A stretch of DNA of 64,000 bases, taken from NCBI GenBank assembly GCA_028826165.1, contig JAPDFW010000096.1, forward strand, positions 62,001 through 126,000, written 5' to 3'. The notes beneath the pieces were generated by a model. The model saw only the letters and a program-made list of their open reading frames with translations, did not search any database and was not told the DNA's origin. Source of the DNA: Anaeramoeba ignava (taxonomy: Eukaryota > Metamonada > Anaeramoebidae). Positions 1 to 9,080 of the stretch are shown piece by piece (within the stretch, counting starts at the first letter, position 1; every line of letters begins with the position of its first letter). A program made the translations under genes and the position numbers.

Positions 1-650
1 TTTAGTTTCATTTGAATTTGAACCAAGAACTTCAAGATAATAATTAGAAACTCCATGAATATTTTCTGGTCCTTTTTGTGAATAACTGTATTCATGTCCC
101 ATATCAATTGCAATAAGTTCATCTCGACTTAACCAACTAAAAAATAAAAAATTAAAATTAAATTGAAAAATTAAATTGAAAAATTAAATTGAATAAATGA
201 AAAAATAATTAAAATAAAATTATAACTAACCCTGAATCATCATGATTTCCAAATGTAATACAATATTTATGTTTCTTTGAGTTTGCAAAATAAACTGCAT
301 TTTCCCAAGCAGTCATTGGGTCATATACTCCTGGAAGAAGTAAATCACCTTTTTTAAAAAAAAATTAAAAATAAAATTAAAATTAAAAATAAAATAAAAT
401 AAAAATAAAATTAAATAAAAATACCAGTAAAAATAACTAAATCAGTGTTTTCTCCTTCTGTGTCAAAGTAAATATCTTGTGATAAATCTGATTCAATATC
501 ATTAACAGAAAAATCTCCATAATGTAAATCAGTTAATTGCATAATTTGGAATGTTCCATCACTTCTAAACCTTAATGGTTCTTTTTCAGCTTTGTTTTTT
601 AAAATTAAAAAACCAAAAAAAATTAAACAAAATAAAATTTTCTTGATCAT
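1..650 (-). CDS. Calcineurin-like metallophosphoesterase, PAP29/Dcr2 type, 3' end outside window
   Basis: Exons complement(425..650, 231..348, 1..136), all GT-AG, and the reading frame continues beyond the left edge. The protein begins with a hydrophobic signal peptide (about residues 1-21, MIKKILFCLIFFGFLIL), so it is probably secreted, lysosomal or vacuolar. Metal-site motifs appear in the family order: D-L-H in IMQLTDLHYGDF (about residue 40), GD in VIFTGDLLLPG at the first exon junction, and GNHD in CITFGNHDDSG. The following LSRDEL and NYYLEV segments resemble plant PAP29 and yeast Dcr2-type phosphatases. The family hydrolyses phosphomonoesters with a two-metal centre; the substrate here is unknown. 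The start ATG at 650 follows a T-rich leader with no sense-strand ATG. Family assignment is firm, substrate is not. Confidence 0.85.
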
Positions 651-712
651 TTTGTTTTTTGTTTTTTGTTTTAATTAAAGAAGCAAAAAAAATGAAAAAA
701 AAAATGAACTAA
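651..712 (-). promoter_or_regulatory. T-rich leader with TTTTTCAT words upstream of the phosphoesterase start
   Basis: On the sense (minus) strand this stretch reads as runs of T broken by TTCATTTT words (AAAAAAATGAA on the plus strand at 688-706). It contains no in-sense ATG before the start codon. The same kind of leader precedes most genes of the window, so it is probably a core promoter or 5'UTR element; its function is inferred. Confidence 0.45.
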
Positions 713-791
713 AAAATAAATTTTTTTAATTCAAAAAAAGTTTTTTGTTTTTTTGCTTTTTGTTTTTTGCTTTTTTTGCTTTTTATTCTCT

Positions 792-3700
792 TCATTTCTT
801 TTGTTGAAGAAGTGTTAAAATTTCTTGATCTTGAGTAAAATCTTCTGGTTTCTTTTCCTAAATGAAAATTTAAATTTGAATTAAAATTTAAATTTGAATT
901 AAAAACAAAACAATTTAATTAAAATAAATTTACTCTCTTTAATTTTTTTGAAATAAAATGAATTAATTATTAAATATTAAATGAAAAAATTTTTAATTTT
1001 GTTTACAATCTAATAAAATTTAAATTAAAATTTAAATTTAAATTAAAATATTAAAAAAATAGTGAATTGGATAATCTTATTAAATTACATCAACTGCATT
1101 TATATCAGCACCAAAATCAAGTAAAATTTGAATAATTTCTTTACTTGCTCCATATTCACAAGCAAGATGAAGTGGAGTTTTGTTCTAATTGAAAAAATAT
1201 TGAAAAAATATTACAATTACTAATGAATCTTTTTTTTAATTTTCAATTTTAAAATCAAACCCACTAAATAAAATTAAAATTCATTTTGAAAATTAAATTA
1301 AAATCAAAATTAATTTTGAAAATTAAAATTAAAATTAAAATTCATTTTGAAAATTAAATTAAAATTCATTTTGAAAATTAAATTTATAAAAATTAAATTT
1401 ATAAAAATTTTACAGCCTGATCTCAAAAATTCAATATAAATTATTCCAAATCAAAAAAAAAAAAAAGAAAGATAATTTTTTTTTCCATTTATTATATTAT
1501 ACAGCTTTTGAATGAATATCAGCTCCTGATGTTAATAAAAATTTTACTAATTCTACATTTGTTCGGTTTCTGCAAACACAATGAAGTGGACTATCTCTCT
1601 ATTTAAAATGAAAAATTATAAATCAACCTAATTTATTGAATTGATAAAGAAAAAAATACCATCTAAAAATTTTTTTATTTTTGAGAATTTAAATGTGAAT
1701 AAAAAATAATCAAATGTTTACTTTCTTAAAAAAATAAAAATATTTATTTTCATATTCATATTTTTGTTTTTGTTTTTGTTATTTTTATTTTACTGTTTTC
1801 GAATTAATACTTGCTCCTTTATCAAGTAATAATTTAACAATATCAATATTTGCATTCCATTGACAAGCAGAATGAAGTGGAGTATTTTGCTAAATAAAAA
1901 ATATTTGAAAATTAAGAGTGAAAATAAATTCCTCAAAAATAATCAAAATTAAAATCAATAATTCTTTTTTACCCACTAAATAAAAATAAAAAAAAATCAA
2001 TTTTAAAAAAATCTAAAAATTAAATGAAAAATTTAAAAATTTTACTTCCTAAAAATAAAATGAACGTAAAATGAATATAAAAAGAAAACTGAATATAAAA
2101 GAAAAATACATCTTCTGCATTAACATCAGCCCCTAAATCTATAATTGTTTCGATTATATCCTTTGGTAAATTCTTGATGCATGCATAATGTAAAGGTGAT
2201 CGTTGCTTCATAAATTAATAAAAAAAAGCATTAATATTAATAAAATGAAACTAAATTGAAAATTATACATCCTAAAGATTTTGTTTTTGATTTAAAAAAA
2301 TTTAATCAACTTTGAAAATGAATGAAAATAAAAATAAAAATAAAAATAATAATTACATACTAATTTTATAAATATAATTTTCATTTTAAGGTGAGTTGAT
2401 TTATTTTCGTTTTTTATTATAGAAATATTTTACAGATTTGATGTTAACATCTGGATGTTTAGAAAGAAGAAATGATATTGCTTTAATATTAGTTCCATTT
2501 TCTAAAAGAATTGATAAAGGGCTAATATTCTTTTTACAAGAAAAAGAAATTATTTAAACCAAAAACACTAAAATTATTTACATTAAAAACAAAAATATAC
2601 CCACTTTAAATACAAAATATTTAAAAGGAAATGAGTTTTTTTGTTTGATAAAAAAATAATTCTATTAAATTTTACTTCCTAATTAATTTTATCAAAATCA
2701 AAATCAAAAATCAAAATAAAATTTTTTTTCTAAGTGTTAAATTTAAAATATACATTCACTGCATTAATATCTGCGTTTTTTTCAAGAAGTAAATCAAGTA
2801 TATCCAGTGGTAAGTTATTGTTGCAAGCATGATGAAGAAGAGTATTTCCCTAAATTTCATTTAAAAAAATAAATAATTATTTTTTTCTTCTTTGATTTAT
2901 ATAAAAATTTTATTATTACATTCTAAAAAAAAAACAAAAGGTAATCCAAAAATTTAGATTTAAAAAATTTTTTTGAAAATATTCACAAAAAAAATAAACA
3001 AATTACTTTCTATAAAAAGATTATAAAAATATTTTGCAAAGAAAAAAAAATTTTTTTTGGGAAATTTTAGTTGATTAATTGATTGATACATTTTTGGAAT
3101 TTATATCAGGATTTGTTGATAAAAAAAGCTTGATTTTTTCCATACTTAATTTTTTAATAAAAGCCCAATGTAAAGGAGAATAATCCTAAAAAAATAGCAA
3201 TAGAATATAAATATAAAAAATATTTATAAAATATTTATATAATATTTATAAAATATTTATATAATATTTATATACATTCTGAGTATCTATTGTAGCTCCA
3301 GAAGAAATTAATTTTTGAATAACTGCTAAATCAAGACTTTCATGAACAGCTAAAAATAAAGGTGAAACTCCCTAAATAATTTTAAAAGAAAAATTTATTA
3401 ATCAAAAAAATTCTGTTTTCGTTCTATTAATTATTTTACTTCCTAAAACAATAATAAAATTAAAATAATTTAGGAATTTCTTTCAAAAAAAAAAAAGTTT
3501 ACTTTCTTTTAAAAAAATAAATAAAAAAATTAAAATTAAAATTAAAATTAAAATTAAAATTAAAATTAACTGTAAGAGCGTTAACATTTGCACCTGCAGA
3601 AATCAAAACAGAAATTAAATCTTCATTTGCAGAATGCATGCATGCCAAATGAAGAGGGGTTACTCCCTAAAAAAATGAGAATAAATTTTTTTGTCATTTT

Positions 3701-4308
3701 AATCAATGGAAAAAAAATTTTTTCTTTTCGAAAATTTACCTCCTATTAAAATTATCAAATTCAAAGTATTGATTAAATTGAAAATAAAAGTAAAAGTAAA
3801 AGAGATCAAATGAAAGAAAATTTTTTACATTCTTTTTTATTTAATAAAAAAAACGGTTTAATTTTTTTTTTAGATTTTTATTTTTGAGTAAAAAAGAATA
3901 CATTAGATGTAGTAACTTGTGCTCCAGCAGAAATGAGCATTTTAGCTATTTCATGATTATGCTCACAAGCAACGTGTAAAGGTGTATTTTTCTTTTAATT
4001 TCAAAAAATAGAAATATTACTTATTTTTATTTGAATTTTAGAAGAAAAAAAAATATTTACATCCTTTATAATAAAATTATTTAATTTTTCAATTTCTTCT
4101 TTCTTTTATTTTCTTTTATTTTCCTTTATTTTTTTACTTTCTAAATTTAAATTGAATTTTTTAATTATTAAATTTATTTTTTTTTTTTGATAAAGAAATT
4201 AAGAAATTAATTCCAAACATCTTTTTTATTTAAATTTCTTTTGTTTTGAATAAGTTTTTTTAAAGCTTTAATATTTCCCGATTTAACTACTTCGAAAATA
4301 TCAGTCAT
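792..4308 (-). CDS. Ankyrin-repeat protein with one repeat per exon and 20 single-codon exons
   Basis: Large exons: complement(4219..4308, 3902..3991, 3571..3666, 3276..3371, 3090..3185, 2754..2849, 2434..2529, 2110..2205, 1794..1889, 1503..1598, 1089..1184, 792..857). Nine are exactly 96 nt (32 codons) and all junctions are phase 0. Each starts just before the TPLH motif and ends just after the DINA-type turn, so each is one ankyrin repeat lacking two residues. In 10 of 11 gaps two AG|NNN|GT exons of 3 nt supply those residues, for example K and D giving N-K-K-D-K-D-K-N-T-P-L-H at the first gap. With them the repeat is 34 residues, the same as in the intronless ankyrin gene at 49497-51991. 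The product would be 389 aa, about ten to eleven repeats and a short charged tail ending LLQQKK and TGA. It is likely a cytosolic protein-binding scaffold; the partner is unknown. All 31 introns are 59-150 nt. Confidence 0.88.
934..1009 (-). other. Single-codon exon pair, gap 11: ATT (1007-1009) and AGA (934-936)
   Basis: On the minus strand TTAG|ATT|GTAAAC and AAAG|AGA|GTAAAT. They encode I and R between the last full repeat (ending N-A-V-D) and the tail exon (E-K-K-P-E-D). The three introns created are 79, 70 and 76 nt. Confidence 0.75.
1261..1416 (-). other. Single-codon exon pair, gap 10: GCT (1414-1416) and TGG (1261-1263)
   Basis: TCAG|GCT|GTAAAA and TTAG|TGG|GTTTGA encode A and W before N-K-T-P-L-H. 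The introns are 86, 150 and 76 nt. The middle one is lengthened by an ATTAAA-type array, yet both exons are retained. Confidence 0.75.
1660..1724 (-). other. Single-codon exon pair, gap 9: AAA (1722-1724) and ATG (1660-1662)
   Basis: TAAG|AAA|GTAAAC and TTAG|ATG|GTATTT encode K and M between N-S-K-T and R-D-S-P-L-H. Introns are 69, 59 and 61 nt; 59 nt is the shortest I find in the window. Confidence 0.78.
1973..2048 (-). other. Single-codon exon pair, gap 8: GAA (2046-2048) and TGG (1973-1975)
   Basis: TTAG|GAA|GTAAAA and TTAG|TGG|GTAAAA encode E and W between N-A-E-D and Q-N-T-P-L-H. Introns are 61, 70 and 83 nt. Confidence 0.78.
2269..2359 (-). other. Single-codon exon pair, gap 7: TAT (2357-2359) and GAT (2269-2271)
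   Basis: TTAG|TAT|GTAATT and TTAG|GAT|GTATAA encode Y and D between N-I-K-S and Q-R-S-P-L-H. Introns are 74, 85 and 63 nt. Confidence 0.8.
2601..2678 (-). other. Single-codon exon pair, gap 6: GAA (2676-2678) and TGG (2601-2603)
   Basis: TTAG|GAA|GTAAAA and AAAG|TGG|GTATAT encode E and W between N-A-V-N and N-I-S-P-L-S. Introns are 75, 72 and 71 nt. Confidence 0.78.
2920..3009 (-). other. Single-codon exon pair, gap 5: AAA (3007-3009) and AAT (2920-2922)
   Basis: ATAG|AAA|GTAATT and TTAG|AAT|GTAATA encode K and N, giving N-S-K-N-K-N-G-N-T-L-L-H, a textbook ankyrin turn. Introns are 80, 84 and 70 nt. Confidence 0.82.
3186..3275 (-). other. Gap 4 of the ankyrin gene: one 90-nt intron with no single-codon exon
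   Basis: On the minus strand this intron is almost entirely a TATAAATATTT microsatellite. It contains no AG except the final acceptor, so it cannot hold an internal exon. It is too short for three introns of the usual size. The repeat here is two residues short (D-T-Q-N joined directly to D-Y-S-P-L-H). Confidence 0.75.
3440..3505 (-). other. Single-codon exon pair, gap 3: AAA (3503-3505) and GAA (3440-3442)
   Basis: AAAG|AAA|GTAAAC and TTAG|GAA|GTAAAA encode K and E, giving N-A-L-T-K-E-G-V-S-P-L-F. Introns are 65, 60 and 68 nt. Confidence 0.82.
3740..3831 (-). other. Single-codon exon pair, gap 2: AAT (3829-3831) and GAG (3740-3742)
   Basis: AAAG|AAT|GTAAAA and ATAG|GAG|GTAAAT encode N and E, giving T-S-N-N-E-G-V-T-P-L-H. 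Introns are 70, 86 and 73 nt. Confidence 0.82.
4061..4140 (-). other. Single-codon exon pair, gap 1: AAA (4138-4140) and GAT (4061-4063)
   Basis: TTAG|AAA|GTAAAA and AAAG|GAT|GTAAAT encode K and D. The joined turn N-K-K-D-K-D-K-N-T-P-L-H matches the ankyrin consensus almost exactly. Introns are 78, 74 and 69 nt. Confidence 0.85.
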
Positions 4309-4344
4309 TTTTAAATTAAATCAATTAAAAAAAAAATTAAAAAA

Positions 4345-4390
4345 AAATGAAAAATGAAAAATGAAAAATGAAAAATGAAAAATGAAAAAC
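4345..4390 (-). promoter_or_regulatory. AAAAATGA octamer array upstream of the ankyrin gene
   Basis: Six near-perfect 8-bp units read TTTTTCAT on the sense strand and lie about 40 bp upstream of the start codon at 4308. This is the cleanest copy on the minus strand of the leader word seen before many genes here. Confidence 0.45.
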
Positions 4391-4487
4391 AAAACAAAAA
4401 GCAAAAAAATTTTTTAACGAATCAACACCAAAACAAAAAACAAACAAAACACATTCCAAAATGATCTTTTTGATTTTTTCTTTTTGA

Positions 4488-7400
4488 TTAATCTTGATAA
4501 GATGGGTAACGATAATTTAACATTGTTTCTTTTTGTCTGTTGAATTGTCGATCTTGGTTTTGAGTTTGTAGTGAACGAATTAATTGTTCATGATCAGTAT
4601 AACGAAGAATCCAATTTTGATCACAATCAAGAATTTGTCGTAAATTTTTTTTAAATCTAATTTTCAATTTTATATATTTTGGATATTTTAAATATTTTAT
4701 ATATTTTGAATATTTTGAATATTTTAGATATTTTGGATATTTTATATATTTTATATATTTTATATATTTTATATATTTTATATATTTTATATATTTTATA
4801 TATTTTATATATTTTATATATTTTATATATTTTATATATTTTAAATATTTTATATATTTTGGATATTTTGAATATTTTGGATATTTTATATATTTTATAT
4901 ATTTTATATATTTTATATATTTTATATATTTTGTATATTTTAGATATTTTATATATTTTATATATTTTATATATTTTGAATATTTTGGATATTTTTAAAT
5001 ATTTTATATTTTGGATATTTTGAATATTTTGGATATTTTAGATATTTTAGATATTTTATATATTTTATATATTTTATATATTTTATATATTTTGTATATT
5101 TTAGATATTTTATATATTTTGGATATTTTGGATATTTTATATATTTTATATATTTTTATATATTTTGGATATTTTATATATTTTATATATTTTTAGATAT
5201 TTTAGATATTTTAGATATTTTATATATTTTGGATATTTTATATATTTTGAATATTTTATATATTTTTTATATATTTTGTATATTTTGAATATTTTAGATA
5301 TTTTGTATATTTTTAGATATTTTGGATATTTTAGATATTTTGTATATTTTTAGATATTTTGGATATTTTATATATTTTATATATTTTAGATATTTTATAT
5401 ATTTTATATATTTTGAATATTTTAGATATTTTGGATATTTTGGATATTTTTGGATATTTTGGATATTTTATATATTTTAAATATTTTGGATATTTTTGGA
5501 TATTTTATATATTTTTAAATATTTTTAGATATTTTGGATATTTTATATATTTTAGATATTTTATATATTTTAGATATTTTATATATTTTGTATATTTTAA
5601 ATATTTTATATATTTTAGATATTTTAAATATTTTAGATATTTTATATATTTTATATATTTTATATATTTTTATATATTTTAGATATTTTAGATATTTTAG
5701 ATATTTTATATATTTTTAGATATTTTAAATATTTTAGATATTTTAGATATTTTAGATATTTTATATATTTTAGATATTTTTAGATATTTTAGATATTTTA
5801 TATATTTTAGATATTTTTATATATTTTTATATATTTTGGATATTTTATATATTTTTATATATTTTAGATATTTTAGATATTTTAGATATTTTTATATATT
5901 TTAGATATTTTTGAATATTTTAGATATTTTAGATATTTTATATATTTTTAGATATTTTGAATATTTTAAATATTTTAGATATTTTAGATATTTTGAATAT
6001 TTTATATATTTTAGATATTTTATATATTTTTGTATATTTTAAATATTTTATATATTTTGAATATTTTAAATATTTTAGATATTTTATATATTTTATATAT
6101 TTTATATATTTTATATATTTTAGATATTTTAGATATTTTAGATATTTTATATATTTTAGATATTTTATATATTTTATATATTTTAGATATTTTAGATATT
6201 TTTATATATTTTAGATATTTTAGATATTTTAGATATTTTTATATATTTTTATATATTTTGAATATTTTGAGATATTTTTGAATATTTTGGATATTTTGAA
6301 TATTTTAGATATTTTTGAATATTTTTAGATATTTTAGATATTTTATATATTTTATATATTTTATATATTTTTATATATTTTATATATTTTAAAATATTTT
6401 ATATTTTATATATATTTTTTAGATATTTTTAGATATTTTGGACATATTTTTTGAATATTTTATATATTTTATATATTTTATATATTTTAAATATTTTTTT
6501 AAAATTTTTAATATTTTAATAAAAGATATTTTTAGATATTTTTTGTATATTTTAGATATTTTATATATTTTTGAATATTTTGAATATTTTTAGATATTTT
6601 TATATATTTTATATATTTTGAATATTTTAAATATTTTATATATTTTAGATATTTTATATATTTTAGATATTTTATATATTTTATATTTTAAGATATTTTA
6701 TATTTTTAGATATTTTATATATTTTATATATTTTAGATATTTTGTATATTTTAGATATTTTACCATTTTTAGATATTTTGTATATTTTTAGATATTTTAG
6801 ATATTTTGGATATTTTGGATATTTTTAGATATTTTTGTATATTTTATATATTTTTAGATATTTTAAATATTTTAGATATTTTGGATATTTTATATATTTT
6901 CCCATATTTTATATATTTTAGATATTTTTGGATATTTTGGATATTTTTATATTTTATATATTTTATATATTTTGGATATTTTATATATTTTATATATTTT
7001 ATATTTTAAGATATTTTTATATATTTTGGATATTTTATATATTTTATATTTTTATATATTTAATATTTTTATATATTTTATATATTTTATGTATTTTTAT
7101 ATTTTAGATATTTTTATATTTTTATATTTTGGATATTTTTAGATATTTTATATATTTTGGGATATTTTAGATATTTTAGATATTTTAAATATTTTATATA
7201 TTTTTATATTTTTAGATATTTTAGATATTTTATATATTTTTAGATATTTTGAATTTATATTTTGGATATTTTATATATTTTTATATTTTATATATTTTAT
7301 ATATTTTTTATATTTTGGATATTTTGGATATTTTAGATATTTTGGATATTTTATATATTTTTATATATTTTTATATATTTTTAAATATTTTATATATTTT

Positions 7401-8902
7401 AGATATTTTAAATATTTTAGATTTCAAGATATTTTGAATATTTTTATATTTTTATATATTTTTATATTTTATATATTTTATATATTTTATATATTTTATA
7501 TATTTTAGATATTTTGAATATTTTATATATTTTATATATTTTAGATATTTTAGATATTTTAGATATTTTATATATTTTATATATTTTATATATTTTATAT
7601 ATTTTGGATATTTTATATATTTTGGATATTTTAGATTAAAATTTTTTAATTGCAAACTTTTCATTTTTTGGAGATGAAGTATCAATTAAAGATTTAGTCC
7701 AAATTGAGAACTGAATAAAACGAGGACTACGACAAACACCAACTCCAACAATCTCTGGATTTTCCCAGAATTCTCCAATACTTGCAAGAGCCTATAATTT
7801 TTTTTAATATTTTTTATTATTCAAAATGATTTGAAAAAGGAAATCTTAACTAATTTTTCCCATTTTTCTTTAGTATTTAGGTTCATAGACAAATCTGGAT
7901 TAGAATCCAATCCGGGAAGTTTTAATGTCCAATTTCCACCAGCAGTAAAATTCTAAGATTTAAATTTCAATTTAATTTCAATTTAATTTTAATTTGATTT
8001 CAATTTGATTTCAATTTGATTTCAATTTGATTTCAATTTAATTTCAATTTGATTTCAATTTGATTTCAATTTAATTTCAATTTGATTTCAATTTAATTTC
8101 AATTTGATTTCAATTTAATTTCAATTTGATTTCAATTTAATTTTAATTTGATTTTAATTTAATTTTGGTTTGATTTCAATTTAATTTTAATTTTAATTTG
8201 ATTTCAAAGAAAAAAACCTTCCAAAGTGGTTTTGTTGTTCCTCGAAAAATATAACAACGAGAATTAATAGGTAAATCATCTTCTCCTTTTAAAAAGAGGA
8301 AATTTCTAATAATAAAATTTAGGATAAAATTTAAATTAAAATTAATAATAAAATAAAAAATTTACTTCCAAAAACCTTCAACTGTATCAAAAGTACCAAT
8401 TTTAATAAATCCATGTTCATAATGAAATGATTTAATATGAATCCATAAAGTCCATTTCGATTGCAACTAGTTTAATAAAAAATAATAATTATTATTATTA
8501 TTATTAAGAAAACATTTCCAAGAAAAATTCATATTAATTTAATTACTTGATGTTCATTTTTTGGATGGTTTTTTGGATCTGCAATTCGACCTTTTTTATC
8601 CTTAAAATTCAAATAAATTCAATTAAGAAATTTAATTAAATTCAATTAGAAATGCTTTTGGAATGAAAAAATAAATTTATAAATCAAATTACGTTTTGAT
8701 TTAAGTTTTGTTTTTTTTGATTATTTTTTGTTTGAGATTTTTTTGAATTTTGATTTGGATTTTGATTTGGATTTTGATTTGGATTTTGATTTGGATTTTG
8801 ATTTGGATTTTGATTTGGATTTTGATTTGGATTTTGATTTGGATTTTGATTTGAATTTTGATTTGGATTTTGATTTGAGTTTTGATTTGAGTTTTGATTC
8901 AT
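4488..8902 (-). CDS. EIF4E: eIF4E-family cap-binding protein with Asn/Gln/Pro-repeat N-terminus
   Basis: Exons complement(8693..8902, 8547..8600, 8366..8466, 8218..8305, 7851..7952, 7658..7791, 4488..4656) give 285 aa with every phase matching. The first 50 residues are NQNP/NQNS repeats. The core then follows the eIF4E fold: LQSKWTLWIH, IGTFDTVEGFWK, a KPLW segment, GGNWTLKLP, FSIWTKS, and a C-terminal NLRQILD helix. The FDTVEGFW and PLW motifs are diagnostic. eIF4E proteins bind the mRNA cap in the cytoplasm; the spacing and wording fit the 4EHP (eIF4E2) branch at least as well as canonical eIF4E. The Trp of PLW is present but the adjacent guanine-binding Glu of eIF4E (W-E) reads W-K here. 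The last exon is separated by a 3 kb intron made of a 9-bp array, with donor GTTTGC. Confidence 0.88.
4660..7645 (-). repeat. 3 kb array of a 9-bp unit (TTTTATATA) filling one eIF4E intron
   Basis: The unit TTTTATATA varies mainly at three positions (ATA, AGA, GGA, GAA, AAA), with scattered 1-base T insertions. It runs almost without interruption and gives long artefactual YIL/DIL-type open frames. Flanking exons join in phase across it, so it lies within a spliced intron. Confidence 0.9.
7960..8205 (-). repeat. Array of GATTTCAATTT-type 11-bp units in an eIF4E intron
   Basis: About twenty copies alternate TTTGATTTCAA and TTTAATTTCAA words. They lie between the exons at 7952 and 8218. No coding content is seen. 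Confidence 0.85.
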
Positions 8903-9003
8903 AAAGAAAAATGAAATAAAAGAGAAAAAAATAAATGAAAAAAATGAAAAAGTGAAAAAGAAATTTTAGTTTTTTTTTTAATTTTTTTTTTTTGGTTCTC
9001 AAT

Positions 9004-9070
9004 TTTTCATTTTTTTTTCATTTTTTCATTTTTTCATTTTTTCATTTTTTCATTTTTTCATTTTTTTTTC
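9004..9070 (+). promoter_or_regulatory. TTTTTTCAT 9-bp array just upstream of the PSMB6 start
   Basis: Seven or so TTTTTTCAT units end about 10 bp before the ATG at 9081. The 178-bp space to the divergent eIF4E start also carries AAAAATGA words for the opposite strand, so this is a compact bidirectional promoter region. Confidence 0.5.
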
Positions 9071-9080
9071 TTTTTCTTTG

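Noticed and set aside
792-4308. Reading the AG-NNN-GT sites as zero-length recursive splice sites
   Set aside because: Recursive sites have AG directly joined to GT; here three bases always lie between, are in frame, and are needed for the normal repeat length.
4679-7685. Many open frames of 60-114 codons (YILYIL, DILDIL, YFRYF types)
   Set aside because: They are translations of the 9-bp TTTTATATA array; no start context, no complexity, and the array lies inside a spliced eIF4E intron.
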